Below are positions 5,282 through 12,139 of a stretch of 12,139 nt of DNA, piece by piece. This DNA comes from Parachlamydiales bacterium (GTDB taxonomy: Bacteria > Chlamydiota > Chlamydiia > Chlamydiales > JAJFMK01). Within the stretch, counting starts at the first letter, position 1; every line of letters begins with the position of its first letter. The DNA is taken from contig JAGVKY010000076.1 in NCBI GenBank assembly GCA_020050175.1, positions 1 through 12,139 on the forward strand, given 5' to 3'. A model generated the notes under the pieces. That model saw only the letters and a program-made list of their open reading frames with translations, did not search any database and was not told the DNA's origin. Made by a program: the position numbers and the translations under genes.

Positions 5282-6115
5282 TTAACTCTTGATGAAGGCC
5301 AAGAGCTCTTCGTTGATTTGGTCTTTTAAGGTGGAGCACATGCCGTGAGGAGCCCCTTTGATGACTTTTAGCTGTGCATTCTTTATCAGTTTGGAGCTTA
5401 ACAATGCAGCTGCTTTGATAGGAACGATCTGGTCTTCATCCCCGTGGAGGATGAGGGTAGGGATATTGAACTTTTTAAGGTCTTCGTGGAAGTCAGTTTC
5501 TGAGAAGGCCTTAATGCAATCATACACCGCATTTATCCCTCCCATCATCCCTTGCAGCCAGAAGGAATCACGAAGCCCTTGCGAAACCTTAGCGCCAGGG
5601 CGATTGGCCCCATAAAAGGGCGTAGTCAGATCTTTAAAAAATTGTGATCGGTCGGCTTGAACACCTTGGCGAATCTTATCGAACTCTTCTAAAGGGGTTC
5701 CATCAGGATTAGTGGGGGTTTTAAGCATGAGTGGAGGAACGGCACTAATTAAGACAGCTTTAGCAACGTGTTCTGTCCCATGTCTTCCTATGTACCGAGC
5801 AACTTCGCCCCCTCCAGTGGAGTGGCCAACATGAATCGCCTTCTCGAGTTTCAGCGCTTTGACCAGAAAAGCAAGATCATCCGCGTAGGTGTCCATGTTA
5901 TTGCCTGACCAAGGTTGGCTTGATCGACCATGACCGCGCCGATCATGAGCTATGCAGCGGTAACCTTTAGAGGTGAGAAAGAGCATCTGATCTTCGAAGG
6001 CATCAGCGGTAAGAGGCCATCCATGACTAAAAACAATCGGTTGCCCTTTGCCCCAATCTTTATAGTAGAGCTGGATGGGCTCGTTGTTTTCTCTACCAAC
6101 TGTGATATAATTCAT
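5282..6115 (-). CDS. Alpha/beta hydrolase, non-haem chloroperoxidase/arylesterase type
   Basis: This 277-residue soluble enzyme is full length for the cofactor-free haloperoxidase/esterase branch of the alpha/beta hydrolases. The oxyanion segment SHGWPL is at 30-35. The nucleophile elbow GHSTGGG places the catalytic serine at S99, the acid is D228 in HGDEDQIVP, and the histidine is H257 in GAPHGM. The DRRGHGRSSQPW block (58-69) and YADDLAFLV (77-85) are typical of this branch. Members hydrolyse esters and can form peracids; the natural substrate cannot be read from sequence. There is no signal peptide, so it should be cytoplasmic. The ATG at 6115 is preceded by AAGAGG at good spacing. It appears to be transcribed alone: the nearest co-directional gene is 384 bp upstream. 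Confidence 0.9.
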   Translation of the reverse strand: MNYITVGRENNEPIQLYYKDWGKGQPIVFSHGWPLTADAFEDQMLFLTSKGYRCIAHDRRGHGRSSQPWSGNNMDTYADDLAFLVKALKLEKAIHVGHSTGGGEVARYIGRHGTEHVAKAVLISAVPPLMLKTPTNPDGTPLEEFDKIRQGVQADRSQFFKDLTTPFYGANRPGAKVSQGLRDSFWLQGMMGGINAVYDCIKAFSETDFHEDLKKFNIPTLILHGDEDQIVPIKAAALLSSKLIKNAQLKVIKGAPHGMCSTLKDQINEELLAFIKS

Positions 6116-6499
6116 AGGACCTCTTTCTAGCTGCTTTCTTAAGTGTTCATTGCTTGCTTTTTAGAAAAACGCAAGTAAAAAAATGTAGATTGATTTAGGC
6201 CTCTATGGGGCGTTGTTCCCCGCGTCCCCTTTAAGGGGCTCATTCTGCCCTTGATAAATCAATCCTCCATCCTCGAGCGTGCAAAGCACAGCCCTCCCGT
6301 CGTTCGGACCGCTTCGGCTTTGATTTCTCTCTCACTCTGTGCTGCTGGGAAGGGACGAGGCAGTCAAAATAAGCCTTGGGTTGGGAGGGGATGAGATTGC
6401 GGTTAGTCTTTGGAGAAAGTTAATTGATACGAAAAATCAAGGATTACACGACAAGATAGCCAAAACCTACGTTGTCATAACTAAACTTTTAAGCCTTCT
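6116..6499. other. Gene-free interval with a GC-rich patch
   Basis: No gene or tRNA is recognisable. Positions 6201-6360 are about 57% GC (92 of 160 by hand count), well above the surroundings. They hold several small inverted repeats: GGGG and CCCC at 6207-6221, CCCCTT-T-AAGGGG at 6226-6238, and GTGC-AAA-GCAC near 6279-6289. A minus-strand frame of about 60 codons crosses the patch but lacks a plausible start and has a low-complexity, arginine-rich translation, so I do not call it a gene. The patch may be a remnant of foreign or structured RNA sequence. Confidence 0.5.
6153..6175. promoter_or_regulatory. Bulged inverted repeat upstream of the hydrolase gene
   Basis: CTTGCTTTTT (6153-6162) pairs with AAAAACGCAAG (6165-6175), leaving one bulged C at 6170. 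It lies 38-60 bases before the hydrolase start. The T-rich run is on the wrong side for a terminator in either direction, so it is more likely an operator or a leader structure. Confidence 0.35.
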
Positions 6500-7156
6500 C
6501 TAAAAAGAGGAATTAGGTCCTTTTAAAAATTCAATTTCTTCAGGTGTAGATTCTCTCTCTAAAATCACATTCCGATGGGGAAAACGGCCAAATTTTTCGA
6601 TAATGTTTTGGTGCAATTTAGCGTAGTGGGCAAAGCTTTTAAAAGTTTCAGAGAGGGCAAGAGGTACAGAATTTGCAAGCTCATGAAATTTAACTAGAGA
6701 CAGCTCTTGGATTTCCAAGTTTTCGGCATGTTCTAGAGGAAGGTAGAAAAATGTACGTTCTATCGGAAATAATTTTTGATCTGCCCCCTCATCCAATCCT
6801 TCGATAGTTAACTCTCGTGCAATGGAGTCAAATGCAAAAGCTTTAGGTGTGCTGCGGTAAATATTCCGCGTAAATTGATCCACTAAAAGAATGAGGGCTA
6901 AACGACCCCGAGGAGTCTCTTTCCACTTGTCGAGTTGATGGTTGCCAGCAGCTTCGACGAGTTCCCCAAATCGACTTCGAATCTCCTGATCAACTTCTTC
7001 TCCTCCCCGAAACCATATTTTACTCTTCTCTTCTGGATAATGCTCCGCGTTAGGAAGGTCGCCAAACCAATAGGTCAAAATTTCATCTATTCTTGGGTCT
7101 GCAAAACAAGAACTAAATAAACAAAAAGTTGATAGTAATATGAGCCGTACGAGCAT
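6500..7156 (-). CDS. DUF924 family protein with N-terminal signal sequence
   Basis: This 218-residue protein belongs to the DUF924 family, whose function is unknown. Family hallmarks are all present: LTYWFG (27-32), IWFRGG (47-52), the block LILLVDQFTRNIYR (88-101), FYLPLEHAE (137-145), FGRFPHRN (189-196) and STPEEIEFL (203-211). Typical members are about 180-220 residues and begin right at the FWFG motif as cytosolic proteins. Here about 20 hydrophobic residues precede it: MLVRLILLSTFCLFSSCFAD, a plausible signal peptide. A lipobox-like FSSC would put the lipidated cysteine at residue 17. The ATG is supported by AGGAA 4-5 bases upstream, and no later ATG precedes the domain. It may therefore be exported or lipid-anchored, which is unusual. 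A candidate -10 (TACAAT) lies upstream. Confidence 0.88.
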   Translation of the reverse strand: MLVRLILLSTFCLFSSCFADPRIDEILTYWFGDLPNAEHYPEEKSKIWFRGGEEVDQEIRSRFGELVEAAGNHQLDKWKETPRGRLALILLVDQFTRNIYRSTPKAFAFDSIARELTIEGLDEGADQKLFPIERTFFYLPLEHAENLEIQELSLVKFHELANSVPLALSETFKSFAHYAKLHQNIIEKFGRFPHRNVILERESTPEEIEFLKGPNSSF

Positions 7157-7178
7157 AAATTTCCTATTTAGGATTTTT

Positions 7179-7206
7179 ATTGTAGAATAACTAGTGATTA
7201 ACTAAA
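7179..7206 (-). promoter_or_regulatory. Candidate promoter of the DUF924 gene
   Basis: On the minus strand TACAAT (7184-7179) matches the -10 consensus at 5 of 6 positions and lies 22 bases before the ATG. A poor -35, TTTAGT, sits 16 bases further upstream. The leader would be short, about 15-18 nt, and would include the AGGAA ribosome site. Confidence 0.35.
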
Positions 7207-7309
7207 CGAGTTTTTCGAGATGTTCGTAGACTGCAGTGGCCTCTTCAGCGGTGAACCGTTCGTCCATTTTTGCCGGACCACAAAATCCAAAGTCCTTTTT
7301 GAGCTCGTT
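7202..7309 (-). pseudogene. Very short coding remnant of an unrecognised protein
   Basis: An open minus-strand frame of 35 codons lies between the stops at 7310-7312 and 7202-7204. It reads protein-like and ends with MDERFTAEEATAVYEHLEKLV. The ATG at 7267 would leave only 21 residues. Its composition (acidic and helical, with a TAEEA helix start) resembles the tail of an ordinary enzyme, but I cannot name a family. It may be a chance frame. Confidence 0.25.
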
Positions 7310-7660
7310 TTAACACTGATTGTTCGAATTTAGTGTTAAGGTAGGAGCTTCTTATAATTTTAATTTTTACGGGCTTGTGAATAGAGTTGTCTTCAACAAG
7401 ATTTCTTCAAAGAAAAGGCTAAAAAGTCGTTAGGATAAAATGCCTCGGTAATAGGAGATATATTCAAATGATAACTTTACGTTTGCTAGCCTTGTAGCAT
7501 CTAATGGGCTTATGCAGGCCGCATTATTTTGATAACCTTCTAAGCCTTAAGAAATAACCTGACGATCAATAAGGATGAAAGGGGAATAAAGGTCTTCAAC
7601 CGGACTGACCACCTCGCTAATGAACGGATAGATAAAAAAAAATGTGATAAGTTCCGGTCT
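7205..7660. other. Long leader/intergenic region before the Mg2+ pump
   Basis: About 450 bp precede the pump's ATG without a full gene. The contents are an 8-bp inverted repeat with a 14-nt spacer, TTAACACT (7310-7317) and AGTGTTAA (7332-7339), and two mini-ORFs. One is at 7468 (MITLRLLAL, preceded by AGGAG 10 bases upstream); the other, of 17 codons, begins at 7503 (ATGGGCTTATGC). Long regulated leaders are known for mgtA in enteric bacteria. I could not match this one to the M-box or to the enteric mgtA leader. Confidence 0.4.
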
Positions 7661-10333
7661 ATGGGCTTTTTGGATCGGATTCATCATTTTTTGTACTCAA
7701 GGGTTCTCCCTAACAATAACCACAGAGAAAAAAATAAGCTGATAGAGGCAAATCTAGTCAAAGATGCCAAGATGCCTATCCATGACTTATTGAAATCTTT
7801 AGAAACGACCGATCAAGGTCTTTTGGAGTCCGAAGCGAAAGAAAGACTCAAAAAGTTTGGGTTAAATGAAATCGCTCATGAAAAGCCCCCAAGTTGGTAT
7901 CTACTGCTTCTAAGAAATTTCCTTAACCCATTTAATATCTTACTGTTATTTTTAGCATTAGTCTCCTTTTTAATAGGAGAAATGGATGCTGTCTACATCA
8001 TCTCCTTCATGGTGTTTGTTAGCATTTTGATGCGTTTTTTTCAGGAATATCGTTCGAATCAAGCAGCTGAAAAACTGAAAGCTTTAGTCAGTACAAAGGC
8101 AACGGTTTTAAGACGAGAAACTGAAACGTCTACGCCAAATAAAGAAGAATTGGAGATTAAATATTTAGTTCCAGGGGACATCATCTGTCTCTCTGCAGGG
8201 GACATGTTACCTGCTGATGTCCGACTTATTGTTGCTAAGGATTTGTTTACTAGTCAAAGCGCTCTGACGGGTGAATCGCTCCCCGTTGAAAAAGACGAAT
8301 CGTTCATCCCAGGCACATCTGAAAATCCCCTTGAGATGCCAAATATGTCCTATTTGGGAGCAAGCGTGCTCAACGGGACGGCTATTGCAGTTGTTGTTGC
8401 GACTGGAGACCAAAGTTACTTTGGATCAATGGCTAAAGGAATTACAGGTTATCGCCCGCTTACAAGCTTTGATATCGGTGTTAACAAAGTCAGTTGGCTC
8501 TTGATCCGTTTTATGTTCGTGATGGTACCCATCGTCTTTTTACTGAATGGGTTGACCAAGGGATCTTGGTTTGAGGCTTTCCTTTTTGCTCTTTCTGTCG
8601 CTGTGGGACTCACACCGGAAATGCTTCCTATGATTGTTACTGCAAACTTAGCTCGCGGCGCCATCAATATGTCCAAGAGAAAAGTGGTCGTTAAGAGGCT
8701 AAATTCGATTCAGAATTTTGGAGCGATGGATGTCCTTTGTTCGGATAAAACTGGAACGCTAACGCAAGATAAAATTATTCTAGATAAGTATTTGAATCTC
8801 GACGGAAAAGAGAATAATGACGTCCTTAATTATGGTTATCTCAATAGCTTCTACCAAACAGGCCTAAAAAACCTTTTAGATAGCGCCGTTTTAGAACATA
8901 AGGAAGCTGGGGAGAGGCTAAATTTAAGTAAAAACTATAAAAAAATTGATGAGATTCCTTTTGATTATACAAGACGGAGGATGTCAGTCATCGTTGAAAG
9001 CGGCCCTGGAAAGCATCTCCTGATTTGTAAAGGGGCTGCTGAAGAGCTTTTAGGGATTTGCACCCAAGCAAAAGTCAATGGATCGATTGTCCCAATAACA
9101 GAAGAAATCAGAAATAAAATCGATCGTTTAAAAACGGACTTAAATGAAGATGGCTTAAGAGTTTTAGTCGTTGCCTATAGGGAAATTTCCAAAGAAGGGC
9201 CCGCAGTCTATCATCCCTCTGACGAAAGCAATCTGATTGCGCTAGGAGTTTTAGCCTTCCTAGATCCCCCTAAACAAAATGCAGCAGACGCTCTCGCCAA
9301 ATTGAGAGAATACAACGTTGAGGTCAAAGTCTTAACTGGAGATAACGAAATCGTTACTCGGAAGATTTGTAGTTGGGTCAATTTGCCCATCGAGGGCTCC
9401 CTAACAGGTGAGGAGATAGAAAAATTAGATGATGATCAACTAAGAGATGCTGTCGAGAAAATAACCATCTTTACCAAGCTTTCACCCCTCCAAAAAACTA
9501 GAATTATCAATGCCTTAAAATCAAATGATCATACTGTAGGTTTTTTAGGGGATGGTATTAACGATGCTCCGGCTCTTAGAGAGGCAGATATAGGTATCTC
9601 AGTCGATACTGCAGTCGATATTGCCAAAGAATCTGCTGACATCATCATGCTAGAGAAAAATCTTCTCTTTTTAGGAGATGGTGTCATTGAGGGGCGTAAA
9701 ACTTTTGGTAATATCATTAAATATATAAAAATGGCCTTAAGTTCGAATTTCGGAAATGTTTTTAGTATTCTAGGGGCAAGTGCCATCCTCCCCTTTTTGC
9801 CGATGCAAGCGATCCAAATCTTAGTTCAAAATCTATTGTATGATATGTCTCAGGTCACAATCCCTTTTGACAATGTCGATAAAGAGTTCTTGATAAAGCC
9901 TAGGAAGTGGAATCCAGCGGGGATTGCAAAATTTACCCTATTTATTGGGCCCATTAGTTCTATCTTTGATTACACGACTTTTGCTCTGATGTGGTTTTAT
10001 TTCGGCGCAAATACCATTGCTAATCAAGCCCTTTTTCAATCAGGATGGTTTGTTGAAGGGCTGCTTTCTCAGACTTTAATTGTTCATATGATTAGAACTT
10101 CAAAAATCCCTTTTATACAAAGTATTGCTTCTGCTCCACTCTTGATAACGACAGCCATTATCATGGCAATTGGGATTTATCTCCCTTATTCCTTTATTGG
10201 AGCAAGCATTGGGTTAGTTCCTTTACCTTTAAGCTACTATCCCTGGTTAATCGCTACATTAATTGGGTACTGTGTTCTCACTCAAATTGTAAAAGTTTGG
10301 TTTATCAAAAAATACAACTACTGGCTTGGGTAA
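7661..10333 (+). CDS. mgtA: Mg2+-importing P-type ATPase (P3B type, MgtA/MgtB)
   Basis: This 890-residue inner-membrane pump is close to the usual MgtA/MgtB length of about 900. It uses ATP to bring Mg2+ into the cytoplasm. Motifs in order: TGES (203-206, actuator domain), GVNKVSWLLIRFM (273-285, a signature of the Mg2+ branch), the membrane motif TPEMLP (318-323), SDKTGT (361-366) with phosphorylated D362, KGAA (457-460, nucleotide binding), TGDN (559-562), GDGINDAPA (630-638) and the MgtA-type NLLYDMSQVTIPFDNVD (724-740). Ten membrane spans are expected, the first pairs near 83-126 and 279-325 and the rest from about 690 to the end. The ATG at 7661 is the only sensible start: upstream the frame is open to about 7545 but has no ATG, GTG or TTG. 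There is no clear ribosome site. mgtA and mgtB cannot be told apart here, and no mgtC is nearby. Confidence 0.93.
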   Translation: MGFLDRIHHFLYSRVLPNNNHREKNKLIEANLVKDAKMPIHDLLKSLETTDQGLLESEAKERLKKFGLNEIAHEKPPSWYLLLLRNFLNPFNILLLFLALVSFLIGEMDAVYIISFMVFVSILMRFFQEYRSNQAAEKLKALVSTKATVLRRETETSTPNKEELEIKYLVPGDIICLSAGDMLPADVRLIVAKDLFTSQSALTGESLPVEKDESFIPGTSENPLEMPNMSYLGASVLNGTAIAVVVATGDQSYFGSMAKGITGYRPLTSFDIGVNKVSWLLIRFMFVMVPIVFLLNGLTKGSWFEAFLFALSVAVGLTPEMLPMIVTANLARGAINMSKRKVVVKRLNSIQNFGAMDVLCSDKTGTLTQDKIILDKYLNLDGKENNDVLNYGYLNSFYQTGLKNLLDSAVLEHKEAGERLNLSKNYKKIDEIPFDYTRRRMSVIVESGPGKHLLICKGAAEELLGICTQAKVNGSIVPITEEIRNKIDRLKTDLNEDGLRVLVVAYREISKEGPAVYHPSDESNLIALGVLAFLDPPKQNAADALAKLREYNVEVKVLTGDNEIVTRKICSWVNLPIEGSLTGEEIEKLDDDQLRDAVEKITIFTKLSPLQKTRIINALKSNDHTVGFLGDGINDAPALREADIGISVDTAVDIAKESADIIMLEKNLLFLGDGVIEGRKTFGNIIKYIKMALSSNFGNVFSILGASAILPFLPMQAIQILVQNLLYDMSQVTIPFDNVDKEFLIKPRKWNPAGIAKFTLFIGPISSIFDYTTFALMWFYFGANTIANQALFQSGWFVEGLLSQTLIVHMIRTSKIPFIQSIASAPLLITTAIIMAIGIYLPYSFIGASIGLVPLPLSYYPWLIATLIGYCVLTQIVKVWFIKKYNYWLG

Positions 10334-10334
10334 C

Positions 10335-10357
10335 CCACTCGGAATAGAGTGGATTTT
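10335..10357 (+). terminator. Weak intrinsic terminator after mgtA
   Basis: CCACTC (10335-10340) and GAGTGG (10347-10352) form a 6-bp stem with a 6-base loop, followed by ATTTTTG. The hairpin begins almost at the pump's stop codon. Only five Ts follow, so partial read-through into prfC is possible. Confidence 0.5.
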
Positions 10358-10360
10358 TGA

Positions 10361-10391
10361 TAGAATTCACCGTATTCTATAGAGAATAACT
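10361..10391. promoter_or_regulatory. Overlapping short inverted repeats before prfC
   Basis: TAGAAT (10361-10366) and ATTCTA (10374-10379) are complementary across 7 bases. ATTCT (10374-10378) can alternatively pair with AGAAT (10383-10387). These lie 19-45 bases before the TTG start of prfC and could form alternative leader hairpins or a binding site. Their arms are short, so chance is possible. Confidence 0.25.
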
Positions 10392-10405
10392 GTGAGAAAA
10401 GGTTT

Positions 10406-12001
10406 TTGAATCCAGATTTAGCTAAGCAGACTGCAAAAAGAAGAACATTTGCGATCATCAGTCACCCCGATGCTGGTAAGACAACGCTCACAGAGAAATT
10501 GCTTCTCTATTCCGGTATGATCCACACCGCAGGGATGGTACGGGGGAGTAAGGGACGCAAAATGGCAGCATCCGACTGGATGTCAATGGAGCAAGAGAGA
10601 GGGATCTCGATCACTGCCTCTGCCATGCAGTTCGCTTATAAAGATGTTGTTATCAACATCTTAGACACTCCTGGTCACCAAGACTTTTCTGAAGATACCT
10701 ATCGGACGATCACAGCGGCTGACTGTGTCATCATGGTCATCGACGCAGCGAAGGGTGTTGAGAAACAGACAAGAAAACTTTTTGAAGTTTGCCGGCAAAG
10801 AAGAATCCCAATTTTGACCTTCATCAACAAGATGGATATGCCTGGCCGAGATCCTCTTGATCTGATGGATGAACTTGAAAATCTCCTACAGATTCACACT
10901 TTTGCCTATAACTGGCCTATCGGCGCCGGCCGAGATTTTTGTGGAGTTTACGATCGACTCGAAAAGAAATGTCTCTTTTTTACCAAAACAGCAACAGGCG
11001 GGGCCGAAAAAGCAGATGTTGAGGTCACAACACTTGATGATCCGAAAATTTTGGAGAAGATAGGTCCAGCAGAACTGGAAAAAACAAAAGAAGAGCTAAG
11101 CTTATTAGACGTCGCGGGGAACGCGTTTAATGTCCAAGATTTCCTTGAAGGGCATGTGACTCCAGTCTTTTTTGCTTCTGCTTTGACAAACTTTGGGGTA
11201 GAGCCATTTTTTGATGCTTTTATCCACCTGGCTCCGCCGCCGCAAGCTCGAATTGCCGATGGATTAACCGGCAAAGAAGTGCCAATCGACCCCATTGAAA
11301 CCCCTTTCAGCGCCTATATTTTCAAAATCCAATCAAATATGGACAAAAGGCATAGAGATAGCCTTGCCTTTATGAGAATCTGTTCAGGAAAATTTGAAAG
11401 AGATTTGATTGTAAAGCACCACCGTTTAGGAAAGGAGATTCGGCTATCTCGGCCTCATTCGATGTTTTCGGGTGAAAGGACAACTCTCGACGAAGCCTAC
11501 CCTGGCGATGTTGTGGGGGTGATTAACCCCGGTGTTTTTGCGATTGGTGATACAATCTCCATTAAAGGTGGGTTTAACTTTAAACCTCTTCCTCGCTTCC
11601 AGCCCGAAATTTTTGCCAAAATTTCCCCTAAAGATGTAGGTAAACGAAAAGCTTTTGATAAAGGCGTCAAGCAACTGACTGGCGAAGGGGCGATTCAGAT
11701 GCTTAGGCCCTACCATGAGGGGGACGATGTCATCTATGCGGGTGTTGGACAGCTTCAATTCGAAGTGATGCAATACCGGCTTCAAGATGAATATGGTGTC
11801 GAGACGCAACTGACCTCTTTACCTTACACCTGTAGCTCTTGGATCGAGGGTGATGTTAAGTTGTTTCAAAAATCTTACAACTCCATTTTGATGAAAGATG
11901 CCAATGATAAACCCATGGTTCTATTCGTCTCTCAATGGGAAAAGCAATATTCCATTAAGCAGAATGCTAATCTTAAATTTTTCGATCTAGATCAACCCTA
12001 A
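10406..12001 (+). CDS. prfC: Peptide chain release factor 3 (RF3)
   Basis: This 531-residue cytoplasmic translational GTPase recycles class I release factors RF1 and RF2 from the ribosome after termination; the usual length is about 529. G1 SHPDAGKT (19-26), G2 RGISIT (65-70), G3 DTPGHQDF (87-94, catalytic H91) and G4 NKMD (141-144) are all present. The RF3-specific N-terminal block AKRRTFAIISHPDAGKTTLT and the segment VRGSKGRKMAASDWM separate it from EF-G. Domain II covers roughly 290-390 and the RF3 C-terminal domain runs to the end, including YAGVGQLQFEVMQYRL. The start is TTG at 10406 with AAAAGG 3-4 bases upstream. The frame is open back to 10364 with no ATG or GTG, so TTG is the only conventional choice. 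The rare start may lower expression. Confidence 0.96.
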   Translation: MNPDLAKQTAKRRTFAIISHPDAGKTTLTEKLLLYSGMIHTAGMVRGSKGRKMAASDWMSMEQERGISITASAMQFAYKDVVINILDTPGHQDFSEDTYRTITAADCVIMVIDAAKGVEKQTRKLFEVCRQRRIPILTFINKMDMPGRDPLDLMDELENLLQIHTFAYNWPIGAGRDFCGVYDRLEKKCLFFTKTATGGAEKADVEVTTLDDPKILEKIGPAELEKTKEELSLLDVAGNAFNVQDFLEGHVTPVFFASALTNFGVEPFFDAFIHLAPPPQARIADGLTGKEVPIDPIETPFSAYIFKIQSNMDKRHRDSLAFMRICSGKFERDLIVKHHRLGKEIRLSRPHSMFSGERTTLDEAYPGDVVGVINPGVFAIGDTISIKGGFNFKPLPRFQPEIFAKISPKDVGKRKAFDKGVKQLTGEGAIQMLRPYHEGDDVIYAGVGQLQFEVMQYRLQDEYGVETQLTSLPYTCSSWIEGDVKLFQKSYNSILMKDANDKPMVLFVSQWEKQYSIKQNANLKFFDLDQP

Positions 12002-12031
12002 AGAACATCTTCTTTTTTTGTCTTCTATAGC

Positions 12032-12052
12032 CTTAAGCCACAAATGCTTAAG
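12032..12052 (+). terminator. Hairpin downstream of prfC
   Basis: CTTAAGC (12032-12038) and GCTTAAG (12046-12052) form a perfect 7-bp stem with a 7-base loop, 30 bases after the prfC stop. It is followed by AAAATCTT rather than a T-tract, so it is not a canonical intrinsic terminator. A second inverted repeat, AACAATTG (12065-12072) and CAATTGTT (12084-12091), follows. One or both may protect or end the transcript. No gene is evident in the last 138 bp. Confidence 0.3.
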
Positions 12053-12139
12053 AAAATCTTAGAAAACAATTGCATCTATTAATCAATTGTTGAAAAGTCG
12101 GCTTAGATATTTTGAGCTCCATTTAGAAGCGCAAATTAA

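Noticed and set aside
6236..6420. Minus-strand open frame of about 60 codons in the GC-rich patch
   Set aside because: It has no credible start codon or ribosome site, a basic low-complexity composition and no recognisable motif. GC-rich DNA often leaves such chance frames.
7440..7660. M-box (ykoK) Mg2+ riboswitch before the pump
   Set aside because: Only a CGTTAGG-like word (about 7426) resembles the family. The other conserved blocks and their order are missing.
8207..8676. Several 60-120 codon frames opposite or inside the mgtA and prfC genes
   Set aside because: They are antisense or out-of-frame shadows of strongly conserved coding sequence and show no independent motif.
12002..12139. 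Small frame of 24 codons on the minus strand after prfC
   Set aside because: It is too short, overlaps the hairpins and has no ribosome site.

Overview
The window looks like chromosomal DNA of an AT-rich Gram-negative bacterium (roughly 40% GC by eye). It holds housekeeping genes on the right and a gene-poor accessory zone full of repeats and remnants on the left. Multi-copy AAA/DUF4143-type ATPases, decayed gene fragments, weak Shine-Dalgarno sites, an MgtA pump and RF3 together suggest an amoeba-associated lineage, such as environmental Chlamydiae or possibly Legionella-like bacteria. That assignment is a low-confidence inference; no rRNA or other phylogenetic marker is present.

Left part (1-5228), accessory. 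On the minus strand is an archaeal-type AAA+ ATPase whose C-terminal nuclease-like half is missing (35-1243). Upstream are a 0.6-kb repeat-rich intergenic region and an orphan coding remnant (1602-1841). Next comes an overlapping two-gene minus-strand operon: a MNT/AbiEii-like nucleotidyltransferase (2787-3353) followed by a winged-helix protein (1874-2800). This has the composition of a toxin-antitoxin or abortive-infection module, with an operator-like set of repeats in front of it. Copies of a dispersed hairpin repeat (1258-1323, 1448-1515, 3468-3564) lie at the boundaries of these units. To the right, on the plus strand, are the tail of a dead ABC-2 permease gene (3623-3808), three palindromic units at an exact 33-bp spacing (3811-3900) and an intact AAA_14/DUF4143 ATPase (3933-5228).

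Middle part (5229-7660). Two minus-strand genes encode a non-haem chloroperoxidase-like alpha/beta hydrolase (5282-6115) and a DUF924 protein with a signal peptide (6500-7156). A GC-rich gene-free patch (about 6201-6360, near 57% GC by hand count) separates them. The 0.5-kb stretch before the Mg2+ pump holds a tiny coding remnant, an inverted repeat and possible leader peptides.

Right part (7661-12001), housekeeping, plus strand. An MgtA/MgtB-type Mg2+ importing P-type ATPase is followed after a weak hairpin by release factor 3 (prfC), which starts at TTG. These two look complete and ordinary.

The most interesting material is the left third. A candidate nucleotidyltransferase/wHTH module carries its own operator-like site and sits between copies of a dispersed hairpin repeat. 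Two different AAA+ ATPase genes flank it, one truncated and one preceded by an ordered palindrome array.
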